Of a DNA stretch of 64,000 bases, positions 6,677 to 15,020 are shown piece by piece. The DNA is taken from the NCBI RefSeq assembly GCF_001314875.1, contig NZ_LJZS01000017.1, forward strand, positions 1 through 64,000, read 5' to 3'. Under the pieces are notes generated by a model. That model was given only the letters and a program-made list of their open reading frames with translations. It made no database searches and was not told where the DNA came from. The translations under genes and the position numbers were made by a program. The stretch comes from Halomonas sp. HL-48. GTDB lineage: Bacteria; Pseudomonadota; Gammaproteobacteria; Pseudomonadales; Halomonadaceae. Positions within the stretch are counted from its first letter, which is position 1, and every line of letters starts with the position of its first letter.

Positions 6677-7510
6677 TTATTGTCTTGCCAGGCGCAGCGG
6701 GCTCGGCGGCGCAAGCCCGGGTGTCGCCCGCCAGGGACTGATGTCCAGTCCGCCCCGGCGTACGTAGCGCGCCAGCACCAGTAGCTCGCTTGGCTTTGCC
6801 CGGTGCATCAGGTCGGTAAAAATATGCTCGACGCAGTGTTCGTGAAAATCCTGATGCTGGCGATAGCCGATCAGGTAGCGCAGCAATGCTTCCCGATCAA
6901 GCTTGCGACCTTTATAACGAATCATCACGCTGCCCCAGTCGGGCTGGCCGGTGACCGGGCAGTTGGATTTCAACAGGTGCGAGTAAAGCGTCTCTTCCAC
7001 CACCTCATCACCGACCGTCAGATGGTCGGCGCTCGGGGTGTAGTCAGTGACCTCGATATCCAGCTCGTCCAGGGACTCTCCCGGCAAGCGCCTGGGTGTC
7101 AAGGCGTCGGCGTCCACATCGAAAAGCGCTACGCCCACCGGCGAGCCCGCCGCTTGCGTCAAATCCTTGGCCAGCGTATTGATGACCGCTTCACGATCGT
7201 CAAAACGGGTTTGGTTGAAGCTGTTGAGATAAAGCTTCCAGGATTTCGACTCGATCAGGTGCGGCGATTCGGCAGGCAGCCGAAAGCGTGCGACAGCTAC
7301 TATCGGCTTGCCTCGCCCATTCAGCCACGACACCTCGAAAGCGTGCCATTCATCTTCACCGACAAACGGCAACTGGTCTTCGACAATGCCCAGCGGGCCA
7401 CGATTGGCCGCGCGCGGAATCGGATATAGAAGCGCGGGGTCATACTGGTCAGGATAGGCGGACTCGCGGCCCAGCGGGGCGTGCGCCAGCGTCTCGGGTC
7501 GATGCGACAT
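6677..7510 (-). CDS. queF: NADPH-dependent 7-cyano-7-deazaguanine reductase
   Basis: Reduces preQ0 to preQ1 in queuosine biosynthesis for tRNA modification. The 277-residue product is the long, two-domain form found in gammaproteobacteria. Seen: the QueF motif ESKSWKLYLNSFNQ (87-100), the catalytic cysteine in SNCPVTGQPDWGS (Cys184, Asp191), and the C-terminal repeat of the T-fold (HEHCVEHIF). It starts 3 bp after the permease gene and so is probably co-transcribed with the exporter. Confidence 0.95.
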   Translation of the reverse strand: MSHRPETLAHAPLGRESAYPDQYDPALLYPIPRAANRGPLGIVEDQLPFVGEDEWHAFEVSWLNGRGKPIVAVARFRLPAESPHLIESKSWKLYLNSFNQTRFDDREAVINTLAKDLTQAAGSPVGVALFDVDADALTPRRLPGESLDELDIEVTDYTPSADHLTVGDEVVEETLYSHLLKSNCPVTGQPDWGSVMIRYKGRKLDREALLRYLIGYRQHQDFHEHCVEHIFTDLMHRAKPSELLVLARYVRRGGLDISPWRATPGLAPPSPLRLARQ

Positions 7511-7513
7511 GAG

Positions 7514-8287
7514 TTAACTCCGGATTCCTTTGCCACGTTCCAACATGCGCAGCGCTATTGCAAATAGCACGACAATGAAGCCCAGTATGGCAGCTAACGC
7601 CCAGCCAACGGGGATATCTGATACCCCCAGGAAGCCATAGCGGAAGACATTGACCATATACAAAATGGGGTTGAGCATCGACACGCCCTGCCAGAAATCG
7701 GGCAGCATGGAGATCGAATAAAACACCCCACCCAGGTAGGTTAGCGGCGTCAGAATAAAGGTGGGCACGATCGAGATATCATCAAACTTGTTGGCCAGCA
7801 GCGCGTTGATAAAGCCACCGATGGAAAACAGCGCCGACGTCAGCACTACCACAAGCACGGTCAGCAGCGGGTGCTCGACGGTCAGGCGGGTAAAGAACAG
7901 CGACACCAGCGTCACGATGAGCCCGACCCCCAAGCCGCGCGCCATACCGCCCAGAATAAAACCAGACAAGATGACCCAGTTGGGCATGGGCGACACCATC
8001 ATTTCCTCGATCGAACGCTGAAATTTGTTCGAGAAGAAGCTGGAGGCCACATTGGAATAGCTGTTGGTAATCACCGACATCATGATCAGCCCGGGGACGA
8101 TGAAATCCATGTAGGTGAAACCATCCATGGCGCCAATGCGCGAGCCGATCAGGTTGCCGAAGATAATAAAGTACATGGCCATGGTGATGGAGGGCGGCAA
8201 CAGGGTTTGCGGCCATATGCGCGTAAAGCGTTTAATTTCTTTCAGGACCAGCGTCCACAGGGCGATCAGCGTTTGAGTGGCGTTCAT
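7514..8287 (-). CDS. ABC-2 type transporter permease (YadH-like)
   Basis: A 257-residue inner-membrane protein with about six hydrophobic segments and the ABC-2 permease hallmarks: an early WPQTLLPPSITMAMYFIIFG segment, the PGLIMMSVITNSYSNVASSFF region and MLNPILYMVNVFRYGFLG near the end. It pairs with the ATPase encoded just upstream, which overlaps it by four bases. E. coli YadG/YadH is the closest system I recognise. The exported substrate is unknown. Confidence 0.9.
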   Translation of the reverse strand: MNATQTLIALWTLVLKEIKRFTRIWPQTLLPPSITMAMYFIIFGNLIGSRIGAMDGFTYMDFIVPGLIMMSVITNSYSNVASSFFSNKFQRSIEEMMVSPMPNWVILSGFILGGMARGLGVGLIVTLVSLFFTRLTVEHPLLTVLVVVLTSALFSIGGFINALLANKFDDISIVPTFILTPLTYLGGVFYSISMLPDFWQGVSMLNPILYMVNVFRYGFLGVSDIPVGWALAAILGFIVVLFAIALRMLERGKGIRS

Positions 8288-9252
8288 ACGCGCGCCTCCC
8301 TTGTCGCTTCCGCCCGCTGATCGATGGCCTTTTGGCTTCCCTCCACCATCGATACGAACATTTCCTCCAGGCGATTGGCACGATTACGCATGGAAACCAC
8401 CTGTAACCCCTGATCGGTCAGGGCGCCAAACACATCATTGAGCCGCTGGCCACGATGAATCACCAACGCCAGCTGCGATGCCTCCACCCGCTGAATGTCA
8501 AAGCCTTCCACCACGGGGGCATCGCTAACGGGCGCTGCAAGGTCCAGCAAAAAGGTTTCCGTATCCAACTCGGCGAGCAGCTCGCGCACGCTGGTATTAC
8601 GGACGATTTCGCCGTGATTGATGATTGCGATATTGCGGCAGAGGCTCTCGGCTTCTTCCAGATAGTGCGTGGTGAGAATAATGGTGGTGCCTTCGTCGCG
8701 GTTGATCCGCCGCATATATTCCCACATGCTCCGGCGCAGCTCGATATCCACGCCCGCTGTCGGCTCGTCGAGAATCAGCAGTTTGGGTCGGTGCATCAAA
8801 GCACGGGCGATCATCAGCCGGCGCTTCATGCCGCCAGACAGCATTCTGGCGCTGCCGTTGCGCTTGTCCCATAGCCCGAGATCGGTCAGCAGCTGCTCGG
8901 CCCGGGGCAGCGCCTCACGACGTGTCATGCCGTAGTAGCCCGCCTGGGCCAGCACAATGTCGAGCACTTTCTCGAACTGGTTGAAGTTGAACTCTTGAGG
9001 AACCACGCCGATCTGGTATTTCGCTTTGGAGAAATCTTTATCGATATCGATACCAAAGATCGACACCTTACCCTGCGTCTTCTGAACCAAGGAGCAGACA
9101 ACGCCCAGGGTGGTGGATTTGCCTGCGCCATTGGGACCCAACAACGCAAAAAAATCGCCCTGCTGGACGTCGAGATCAATACCTTTTAGCGCTTGGAAGC
9201 CGTTGCCGTACTCTTTGGTAAGGCCACGTATCGACAATGCCGGTTCGGCCAT
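8284..9252 (-). CDS. ABC transporter ATP-binding protein (YadG-like)
   Basis: A 322-residue ATPase of the ABC-2 export type. Walker A GPNGAGKST is at 39-47, the signature is LSGGMKRRL, Walker B is LLILDEPTAGVD, and the switch His is in TTHYLEEAE. The C-terminal 100 residues form the DUF4162-like extension common in this group. I chose the second ATG (9250-9252) because AGGA lies seven bases before it; an ATG two codons earlier is also possible. It heads the operon with the permease, queF, nitroreductase and thioesterase genes. Confidence 0.92.
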   Translation of the reverse strand: MAEPALSIRGLTKEYGNGFQALKGIDLDVQQGDFFALLGPNGAGKSTTLGVVCSLVQKTQGKVSIFGIDIDKDFSKAKYQIGVVPQEFNFNQFEKVLDIVLAQAGYYGMTRREALPRAEQLLTDLGLWDKRNGSARMLSGGMKRRLMIARALMHRPKLLILDEPTAGVDIELRRSMWEYMRRINRDEGTTIILTTHYLEEAESLCRNIAIINHGEIVRNTSVRELLAELDTETFLLDLAAPVSDAPVVEGFDIQRVEASQLALVIHRGQRLNDVFGALTDQGLQVVSMRNRANRLEEMFVSMVEGSQKAIDQRAEATREARV

Positions 9253-9398
9253 GAACATGTCCTGTCAGCAAAATGAGAAGAGTCATTGCGTGCGTAAGCA
9301 CTAGATATTAGGGCGCAAACTTTTTTTTCAATCGGATGCTTGCCGAATGAGGCTGGTACTGACGAAGTAAAAGAAGAGAGGGTAACGATGGGTGCGCT

Positions 9399-9473
9399 TG
9401 GAGCGGGAAAGGAGATTCGAACTCCCGACCCTCGCCTTGGCAAGGCGATGCTCTACCACTGAGCTATTCCCGC
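9399..9473 (-). tRNA. tRNA-Gly (GCC), copy 1
   Basis: A 75-nt cloverleaf with encoded CCA and anticodon loop TTGCCAA (GCC). It is identical to the two other glycine copies in this cluster. It is the last gene if the cluster is transcribed as one unit. Confidence 0.97.
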
Positions 9474-9495
9474 AACGCAATAGGCAAGTACGAGA

Positions 9496-9571
9496 TGGCG
9501 TCCCATAGGGGGTTCGAACCCCTGTTACCGCCGTGAAAGGGCGGTGTCCTGGACCACTAGACGAATGGGAC
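9496..9571 (-). tRNA. tRNA-Glu (TTC), copy 1
   Basis: A 76-nt cloverleaf with encoded CCA and anticodon loop CTTTCAC (TTC). It is 22 bp from the glycine gene. Confidence 0.97.
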
Positions 9572-9594
9572 ACAGATATAAGCGTTAGATTGTT

Positions 9595-9613
9595 TGGAGC
9601 GGGAAAGGAGATC
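9595..9613 (-). pseudogene. tRNA-Gly 3'-end remnant
   Basis: TGGAGCGGGAAAGGAGAT repeats exactly the CCA end, acceptor strand and part of the T-arm of the glycine tRNA. The sequence then diverges and no cloverleaf can form. It lies where a further glycine gene or recombination scar would be expected in the tandem array. Confidence 0.7.
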
Positions 9614-9674
9614 GATCGGACTGGCGCACCAGTTCCCGACTCTCGGGCCTATCCATCGCTTCAAACTATGTTAT

Positions 9675-9749
9675 TGGAGCGGGAAAGGAGATTCGAACTC
9701 CCGACCCTCGCCTTGGCAAGGCGATGCTCTACCACTGAGCTATTCCCGC
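9675..9749 (-). tRNA. tRNA-Gly (GCC), copy 2
   Basis: Same 75-nt sequence as copy 1, with anticodon GCC and encoded CCA. Part of the second Glu-Gly unit. Confidence 0.97.
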
Positions 9750-9789
9750 TTTGTAACATGCTGCGCTTACTGGATTCTCGCGATCGGAT

Positions 9790-9865
9790 TGGCGTCCCAT
9801 AGGGGGTTCGAACCCCTGTTACCGCCGTGAAAGGGCGGTGTCCTGGACCACTAGACGAATGGGAC
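9790..9865 (-). tRNA. tRNA-Glu (TTC), copy 2
   Basis: Same 76-nt sequence as copy 1, with anticodon TTC and encoded CCA. It is 40 bp from glycine copy 2 and only 5 bp from glycine copy 3. Confidence 0.97.
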
Positions 9866-9870
9866 GCAGT

Positions 9871-9945
9871 TGGAGCGGGAAAGGAGATTCGAACTCCCGA
9901 CCCTCGCCTTGGCAAGGCGATGCTCTACCACTGAGCTATTCCCGC
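9871..9945 (-). tRNA. tRNA-Gly (GCC), copy 3
   Basis: Same 75-nt glycine tRNA, anticodon GCC, encoded CCA. It is third in the tandem array. Confidence 0.97.
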
Positions 9946-9969
9946 ATTCCGATACCTTAACGATTGAGT

Positions 9970-10045
9970 TGGCGTCCCATAGGGGGTTCGAACCCCTGTT
10001 ACCGCCGTGAAAGGGCGGTGTCCTAGACCACTAGACGAATGGGAC
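9970..10045 (-). tRNA. tRNA-Glu (TTC), copy 3
   Basis: A 76-nt glutamate tRNA, anticodon TTC, encoded CCA. It differs from the other two copies by one base in the D-loop side (CTAGACC against CTGGACC on the plus strand). It is probably the first gene of the minus-strand tRNA unit, with its promoter in 10046-10120. Confidence 0.97.
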
Positions 10046-10254
10046 GTCGCATTGCCTCGTTGAGGTGGCGCGTATGTTACTCAGCCCTCATTAAGCTGTC
10101 AAGCATTCCGGACCCAACTCCCCTTCTCACCGGTGGCGCGTGCGCCTGCGGCTAACTGCCTCAAAGTAGTGCATTTAGCACCGCGGGCCGCTCGACGCTA
10201 GTGCATGCGCTAATGCCCTACCGCAGGCGACAACCGACAACCACCGCAAAAATC

Positions 10255-10281
10255 TTTTATTTTAAATAAAATCGATTTTAT
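10255..10281. promoter_or_regulatory. AT-rich overlapping palindromes upstream of TRAP operon
   Basis: Two overlapping inverted repeats: TTTTATT-TTA-AATAAAA at 10255-10271 and the perfect 16-bp palindrome ATAAAATCGATTTTAT at 10266-10281. They directly abut the sigma-54 promoter and lie 65-90 bp before the dctP-like start. They may bind an activator, a repressor or IHF. The rest of the 300-bp gap 10046-10254 shows no gene. Confidence 0.5.
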
Positions 10282-10296
10282 GGCACGCCGATTGCT
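10281..10296 (+). promoter_or_regulatory. Sigma-54 (RpoN) promoter of TRAP operon
   Basis: TGGCACG-CCGA-TTGCT matches the -24/-12 consensus TGGCACG-N4-TTGCW at every position, with GG and GC in the required 10-bp spacing. Transcription would start near 10308 and give a leader of about 38 nt to the ATG at 10346. It implies control by an enhancer-binding activator such as a DctD-type response regulator, which is not encoded in this window. Confidence 0.75.
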
Positions 10297-10345
10297 AACA
10301 CCTTATTGGGATAAAAACTAACTATCGATTGCCACGAGGTGCCTA

Positions 10346-11449
10346 ATGTCCTTCACACGCCGCAAGTTCCTAACCACCGCTGCCGTTTCCTCCACCGCCG
10401 GGCTGGTACTGGGAGCCCCTTCCATTGCACGCGCCCAGTCGTCCGACACCTTCAACTGGCGAATGACCAACGCTTACGGACCCGGCTCACCGTTTTATGT
10501 CGAAGGACCGGGCAGCCCCACCGATGTCATCGAGAAAATCAACACCATGTCGGGCGGGCGTCTCAACATCCAACACTTTGCAGCGGGAGAGCTAATCCCT
10601 GCGCTTGAAGGATTTGAAGCGGTTCAGAGCGGCACCATCGAAATGAACGCCGCCAACAGTTACTTCTGGTCGGGTACGACCTTTGCCGCCCAGTACTTCA
10701 CCACCGTGCCCTTTGGCATGAGCTTTATGGGCCATATGGCATGGCTATACCACGGCGGCGGCCTGGAACTGTGGCACGAGCTATACGAGCCGTATGGCAT
10801 GGTGGCCTTCCCGTTGAACAACACCGGCGTGCAGATGACCGGCTGGTTCCGTGACCCCATTGAAGACATTGGCCAGCTTGACGGTCTGCGCATGCGCGTA
10901 CCGGGCCTCGCTGGCAAGGTATACGCCTCCCTTGGAGTGGATGCCCGCGTACTCCCTGGCGGTGAGATATTCCCAGCGCTGGAACGCGGCGTGATTGATG
11001 CTGCAGAGTTCGTCGGCCCCTACCAGGATCGCCGCATGGGGCTTCAAGACGCCGCCAAATACTATTACACCACCGGCTGGCACGAACCCTCCACCACGGG
11101 TGAACTGCTGATTGCTAAAGATCAATGGGACAGCCTGCCCAAAGACCTGCAGATGATCGTTCGTTCGGCGTGTATGGCGGCCTGCCTTGAAAGCCTGACC
11201 TGGTCCGAAGCCGTGAACGGCGAGGCCCTCACCGATCTGGTCGACAACCACGGGGTTACCGCCAGCCAGCTGCCGGAACCGATCGTCAAGGCGCTGCGCG
11301 AGGCCACGATGGATACCCTTGAAACCGAAGCCAATGACGACGCCGAAGTACGCAAGATTCACGACAGCTACATGGCCTTTAAAGCCAAGCACGACCGCTG
11401 GGCAGGTGCCAGCGAACGCGCCTGGCTAAGCGACATCATTGGAGTCTGA
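10346..11449 (+). CDS. TRAP transporter solute-binding protein (DctP family)
   Basis: Periplasmic receptor of a tripartite ATP-independent uptake system. The 367-residue product starts with a Tat-type signal peptide (RRKFLTTAA, cleavage near ARA-QS at about 28-29). The mature part has the DctP-family fold with RMRVPGLAGKVYASLGVD (about 190-207) and PGGEIFPALERGVIDAAE, which are typical of the TakP/2-oxoacid branch and contain the ligand-contacting arginine. It is the first gene of an operon with the two membrane subunits and a GGT-family hydrolase, behind a sigma-54 promoter. A carboxylate substrate is likely; which one is not visible. Confidence 0.92.
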   Translation: MSFTRRKFLTTAAVSSTAGLVLGAPSIARAQSSDTFNWRMTNAYGPGSPFYVEGPGSPTDVIEKINTMSGGRLNIQHFAAGELIPALEGFEAVQSGTIEMNAANSYFWSGTTFAAQYFTTVPFGMSFMGHMAWLYHGGGLELWHELYEPYGMVAFPLNNTGVQMTGWFRDPIEDIGQLDGLRMRVPGLAGKVYASLGVDARVLPGGEIFPALERGVIDAAEFVGPYQDRRMGLQDAAKYYYTTGWHEPSTTGELLIAKDQWDSLPKDLQMIVRSACMAACLESLTWSEAVNGEALTDLVDNHGVTASQLPEPIVKALREATMDTLETEANDDAEVRKIHDSYMAFKAKHDRWAGASERAWLSDIIGV

Positions 11450-11450
11450 T

Positions 11451-11960
11451 ATGCGAGCCGTCGAAAGTCTCGTTTACGGCATCGAGGCGCTGGTCCGGCT
11501 GTTTGGCCGGATCGCCGCCTGGACCTGCGTGGTGTTGGTGGGCCTGGTCGCCTGCGACGTAATGCTGCGTTATCTGTTCGATATTGGGGCGGTATGGCTG
11601 CAGGAGCTGCAATGGCACCTGATCTCGCCCATCGCCTTGTTCGGCATGGCGTATCTACTGCTCAATGACGAACAGGTCCGGGTCGATGTGTTTTACGAGC
11701 ATTTCCCGGTCGCGCTAAAACGGACCATCGAAGTGCTTGGCGGCCTCGCACTGCTTGTGATGGGGCTGTACATCGCGTGGCTGACGCTTCCCTGGGTCGC
11801 CCAGTCGTTTGTCCGCGGGGAAGCTTCACCCAACCCCGGCGGCCTGCCCTGGCGCTGGCTGCTGAAAGCCTTCCTCCCGTTTGGCTTCACCCTGCTCGCA
11901 CTGCAAGGGCTGGCTCACGCGCTGCGCAATGCGCTGGCGCTTCCCGCACAAGGTGACTGA
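11451..11960 (+). CDS. TRAP transporter small permease (DctQ family)
   Basis: A 169-residue membrane protein with four hydrophobic segments, as expected for the small TRAP subunit. Seen: the VVLVGLVACDVMLRYLF segment near 30-46 with the usual DVMLRY motif, WLQELQWHL, and a positively charged loop. I chose the ATG at 11451 with GGAG upstream; a TTG 12 bases earlier overlaps the binding-protein gene. It joins the large permease to drive Na+-coupled uptake. Confidence 0.9.
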   Translation: MRAVESLVYGIEALVRLFGRIAAWTCVVLVGLVACDVMLRYLFDIGAVWLQELQWHLISPIALFGMAYLLLNDEQVRVDVFYEHFPVALKRTIEVLGGLALLVMGLYIAWLTLPWVAQSFVRGEASPNPGGLPWRWLLKAFLPFGFTLLALQGLAHALRNALALPAQGD

Positions 11961-11963
11961 CCT

Positions 11964-13289
11964 ATGTCTTTAAATGAATGGCTCGCGATCGGCATGATCG
12001 GGGCCTTTTTCGTCATGCTGCTGATTGGCATCCCGGTGGCAATCAGCATTGCAACGACTGCGTTCGTGTTTGGCTTCATCGGCTTTGGTCCGGTGCTGTT
12101 CAACCTGCTGCCGTCGCGCATCTACGGTGTCATAACCAACTACACCTTTATGGCGATTCCGCTGTTCGTCTTCATGGGCGTGATGCTCGAAAAATCCAAG
12201 CTCGCCGATGAGTTGATCGATGTGGTCGGCCACCTTTTTGGCAATATCTCGGGCGGCATGGGCGTGGCGATCATCTTTGTCGGCGTGTTGCTTGGGGCGG
12301 CCACGGGCATCGTGGGTGCCACCATCGTCACGCTTGGGCTGCTCACGCTCCCCACCCTGCTGCGTCGGGGCTACCCCAAAGCGCTCGCCTGCGGCATGAT
12401 CTGCGCCTCCGGCACCCTGGGGCAGATTATCCCGCCCAGCCTGGTGCTTATCCTGCTGGCGGAGATCCTCGGAGAGTCGGTGGGCACCATGTTCGCCGCG
12501 GCCATGCTCCCGGGGCTGACCCTGGCGGCGGTTTACATGGTGGCGATTCTCGCCCTGGCCGCCTGGAAACCGCATTTGATGCCGCCCATCCCGGCCGAAG
12601 AACGCGCGCAGCTGAGCAAGTCGCAGCTGCTGCGCAAGGTCATCGTGGTCGTAGGCCCGCCGGTGGGGCTGGTGGTGGCCGTGCTCGGCTCGATCATCGG
12701 CGGCATTGCCGCCCCCACCGAGGCAGCCGCCATGGGCGCATTGGGCGCGCTGGTATTTGTCGCCTGCTCGGGACGGCTTACCCTAGACTTACTCAATGAG
12801 GTCGCCAAGGCCACCCTGATCATTTCTGCGATGGTGTTTTTCATCCTGATCAGCGCGCAGGTGTTTGGCCTGGCATTTCGTGGCCTGGGCGGTGAGCATC
12901 TGGTGGCACGCATGTTCGAGTGGGTACCCGGCGGCGAAATAGGCGCCCTGCTGTTCATGTTGCTACTGATGTTTATACTCGGCTTTTTCCTCGAATGGAT
13001 CGAGATCAGCTATATTGCCCTGCCGTTATTCCTGCCGTTTTTCATTCAGCTAGGCGTCGACCTGGTGTGGCTGGGCATTCTTGTCGGCCTGGTACTGCAA
13101 ACCTCGTTCTTGACGCCACCCTTCGGCTGGTCGCTATTTTTCCTGAAAGGCGTCGCCCCCAAAGGCGTGACAACGCTGGACATCTACCTCGGCGTATTAC
13201 CGTTTATCGCTTTGCAGTTTATCGCCATTGCCTTGGTGTTAATATTTCCCGGCATTGCCACGTGGCTACCCGACGCCATTGGCTGGTAG
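11964..13289 (+). CDS. TRAP transporter large permease (DctM family)
   Basis: A 441-residue protein with about 12 transmembrane segments, the ion-coupled translocating subunit. Seen: the family features AIPLFVFMGVMLEKS (about 57-71), GAATGIVGATIVTLGLLTLPTLLRRGYPKALACG (112-145), the GTLGQIIPPSL loop and the second-repeat GAPTEAAAMGALGAL segment. It follows the small permease by 3 bp. Na+ is the usual coupling ion and would suit a halophile, but the sites are inferred from the family. Confidence 0.93.
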   Translation: MSLNEWLAIGMIGAFFVMLLIGIPVAISIATTAFVFGFIGFGPVLFNLLPSRIYGVITNYTFMAIPLFVFMGVMLEKSKLADELIDVVGHLFGNISGGMGVAIIFVGVLLGAATGIVGATIVTLGLLTLPTLLRRGYPKALACGMICASGTLGQIIPPSLVLILLAEILGESVGTMFAAAMLPGLTLAAVYMVAILALAAWKPHLMPPIPAEERAQLSKSQLLRKVIVVVGPPVGLVVAVLGSIIGGIAAPTEAAAMGALGALVFVACSGRLTLDLLNEVAKATLIISAMVFFILISAQVFGLAFRGLGGEHLVARMFEWVPGGEIGALLFMLLLMFILGFFLEWIEISYIALPLFLPFFIQLGVDLVWLGILVGLVLQTSFLTPPFGWSLFFLKGVAPKGVTTLDIYLGVLPFIALQFIAIALVLIFPGIATWLPDAIGW

Positions 13290-13319
13290 TCAACGGGCTC
13301 AATAACAAAAGGACCGATT

Positions 13320-14906
13320 ATGTTCCACACTCAACGTAGCTACGGCGGCAGCTGTGTCGCACCGCACCACCTCGCCGCCAGCGCCGGACGCGACATCCTC
13401 AAGCAAGGCGGTAACGCCGTCGAGGCGATGGTCGCCGCTGCTGCGACCATCGCCGTGGTTTACCCGCACATGAACGCTCTGGGCGGCGATGGTTTCTGGT
13501 TAATCCATGAACCCGGCAAGGCGCCGGTGGCCATCGACGCCTGCGGCCCCGCCGCCGGCCTGGCGGATGTGGCTTTTTACGCCGGGGAAACACAGATTCC
13601 CGAGCGCGGCCCCAAGGCCGCTCTTACCATGGGGGGCACGGTAAGCGGGTGGCAGGAGGCGCTTTCCGTCGCCGCCGACTGGGGGCCGGCCCTGCCCTTG
13701 ACGACCCTGCTGGCCGATGCCATCGGTCATGCCCAAAACGGCGTGGCAGTGACCAAGAGCCAGGAAACCCTGACCGCCAAGCACCTTGCACGACTATCGC
13801 AAAGCCCCGGCTTCAGCGAGGCGCTGCTGGTGGACGGCAAGGCCCCACGCGAAGGCGAGCGCCTGCGCCAGCCAAGGCTGGCCGCGACGCTGAACCAATT
13901 AGCCACCGCCGGGCTTGATGATTTCTATCGCGGCGCACTGGCCGAAAGCATGGCCAGCGACCTCGAAGCCCTGGGCAGTCCACTACGGTTGAGCGACTTT
14001 CACGCTTATCGTGCCCAGCGCGTCACACCGCTTGAAGTAAGCCTGGCCGACGCCCACGTCTATAACCTGCCGGCCCCCACCCAGGGCATGGCGTCGCTGA
14101 TGATCGTTGCCATCTACGAACGTCTGAAAGCCGCCGAGCCCAATGGATTCGGCCATCTGCACGGATTAATCGAGGCCACCAAGCGCGCCTTCATGCTGCG
14201 CGACCAGTACGTAACCGACCCAGCGCGCGTTCCCGGCTCGCTTCAGGCGCTACTCAGTGACGAACAGATTGGCGCCGAGGCTGCGCAAATCGACCCCGCC
14301 CAGGCGCTGCCCTGGCCCTTTGAGGCCGCGAAAGGCGATACCATCTGGATGGGCACGGTGGACAACCAAGGCCGGGCGGTCAGTTTCATCCAAAGCATCT
14401 ATTGGGAGTTCGGCAGCGGCGTGGTGTTGCCGGAAAGCGGTGTGCTGTGGCAAAACCGTGGGATCAGCTTCTCACTCGATCCCGACGCGCTGCGTGGTCT
14501 CGCCCCCGGACGCAAGCCGTTCCATACGCTCAATCCTGCACTGGCCCGGTTCCGCGATGGGCGCACCATGGTCTACGGCACCATGGGCGGCGAGGGGCAG
14601 CCGCAGACCCAGGCCGCGGTCTTCTCGCGCTATGCGTTTCATCACATGCCGCTGCAGGAGGCGGTCAGCGCGCCGCGCTGGCTGCTGGGCCGCACCTGGG
14701 GTGAATCCAGTATGAACCTGAAGCTCGAAAATCGCTTTGATGATGAGCTGCTGGCGGCGCTGAAGTCCGCAGGCCACGATGTGGAAGTCCTCGACGAGCC
14801 GTTCAGCGATTCCATGGGCCATGCGGGCGGCATCGTGCACCATCCCGACGGGCTGATTGAAAGCGCTCACGACCCGCGAAGCAACGGGGGCGCGGCGAGC
14901 GTATAA
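13320..14906 (+). CDS. Gamma-glutamyltranspeptidase-family hydrolase
   Basis: A 528-residue Ntn hydrolase precursor of the GGT family. It should cleave itself before Thr341 (AKGD-TIWMG), leaving the threonine as nucleophile of the small subunit. Other family signs are ALGGDGFWLI (53-62), PAPTQGMASL (251-260) and the small-subunit TMGGEGQPQ. No signal peptide is seen, unlike classical periplasmic GGT, which fits cytoplasmic relatives such as oxamate amidohydrolase (HpxW). It lies 30 bp after the TRAP genes, so it probably hydrolyses the imported amide or a derivative. The substrate is unproven. Confidence 0.88.
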   Translation: MFHTQRSYGGSCVAPHHLAASAGRDILKQGGNAVEAMVAAAATIAVVYPHMNALGGDGFWLIHEPGKAPVAIDACGPAAGLADVAFYAGETQIPERGPKAALTMGGTVSGWQEALSVAADWGPALPLTTLLADAIGHAQNGVAVTKSQETLTAKHLARLSQSPGFSEALLVDGKAPREGERLRQPRLAATLNQLATAGLDDFYRGALAESMASDLEALGSPLRLSDFHAYRAQRVTPLEVSLADAHVYNLPAPTQGMASLMIVAIYERLKAAEPNGFGHLHGLIEATKRAFMLRDQYVTDPARVPGSLQALLSDEQIGAEAAQIDPAQALPWPFEAAKGDTIWMGTVDNQGRAVSFIQSIYWEFGSGVVLPESGVLWQNRGISFSLDPDALRGLAPGRKPFHTLNPALARFRDGRTMVYGTMGGEGQPQTQAAVFSRYAFHHMPLQEAVSAPRWLLGRTWGESSMNLKLENRFDDELLAALKSAGHDVEVLDEPFSDSMGHAGGIVHHPDGLIESAHDPRSNGGAASV

Positions 14907-14925
14907 CGCCAAAGCTGGCGATTTT
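14907..14925 (+). terminator. Weak hairpin after GGT-family gene
   Basis: CGCCA-AAGC-TGGCG followed by ATTTT, starting at the stop codon of the hydrolase gene. The stem is short, so termination is likely only partial. Confidence 0.45.
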
Positions 14926-14957
14926 GCTCAATATTGCGCATCCTGAACTCAGGCAGA

Positions 14958-14982
14958 CCATCACTGTCATTGGCAGTGATGG
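14958..14982. promoter_or_regulatory. Perfect inverted repeat in msrB upstream region
   Basis: CCATCACTG and CAGTGATGG (9 bp each) are separated by 7 bp and end 38 bp before the msrB ATG. There is no U-run, so it is not a terminator. It may be an operator or an mRNA hairpin. Confidence 0.4.
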
Positions 14983-15020
14983 GATCAACCAGCGAGATTT
15001 CAGCGGGAGAGGAGACCCCC

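Noticed and set aside
9399..10045. The regularly repeated 75/76-bp units could suggest a CRISPR-like array
   Set aside because: The units are complete tRNA cloverleaves with encoded CCA, and the spacers are irregular.
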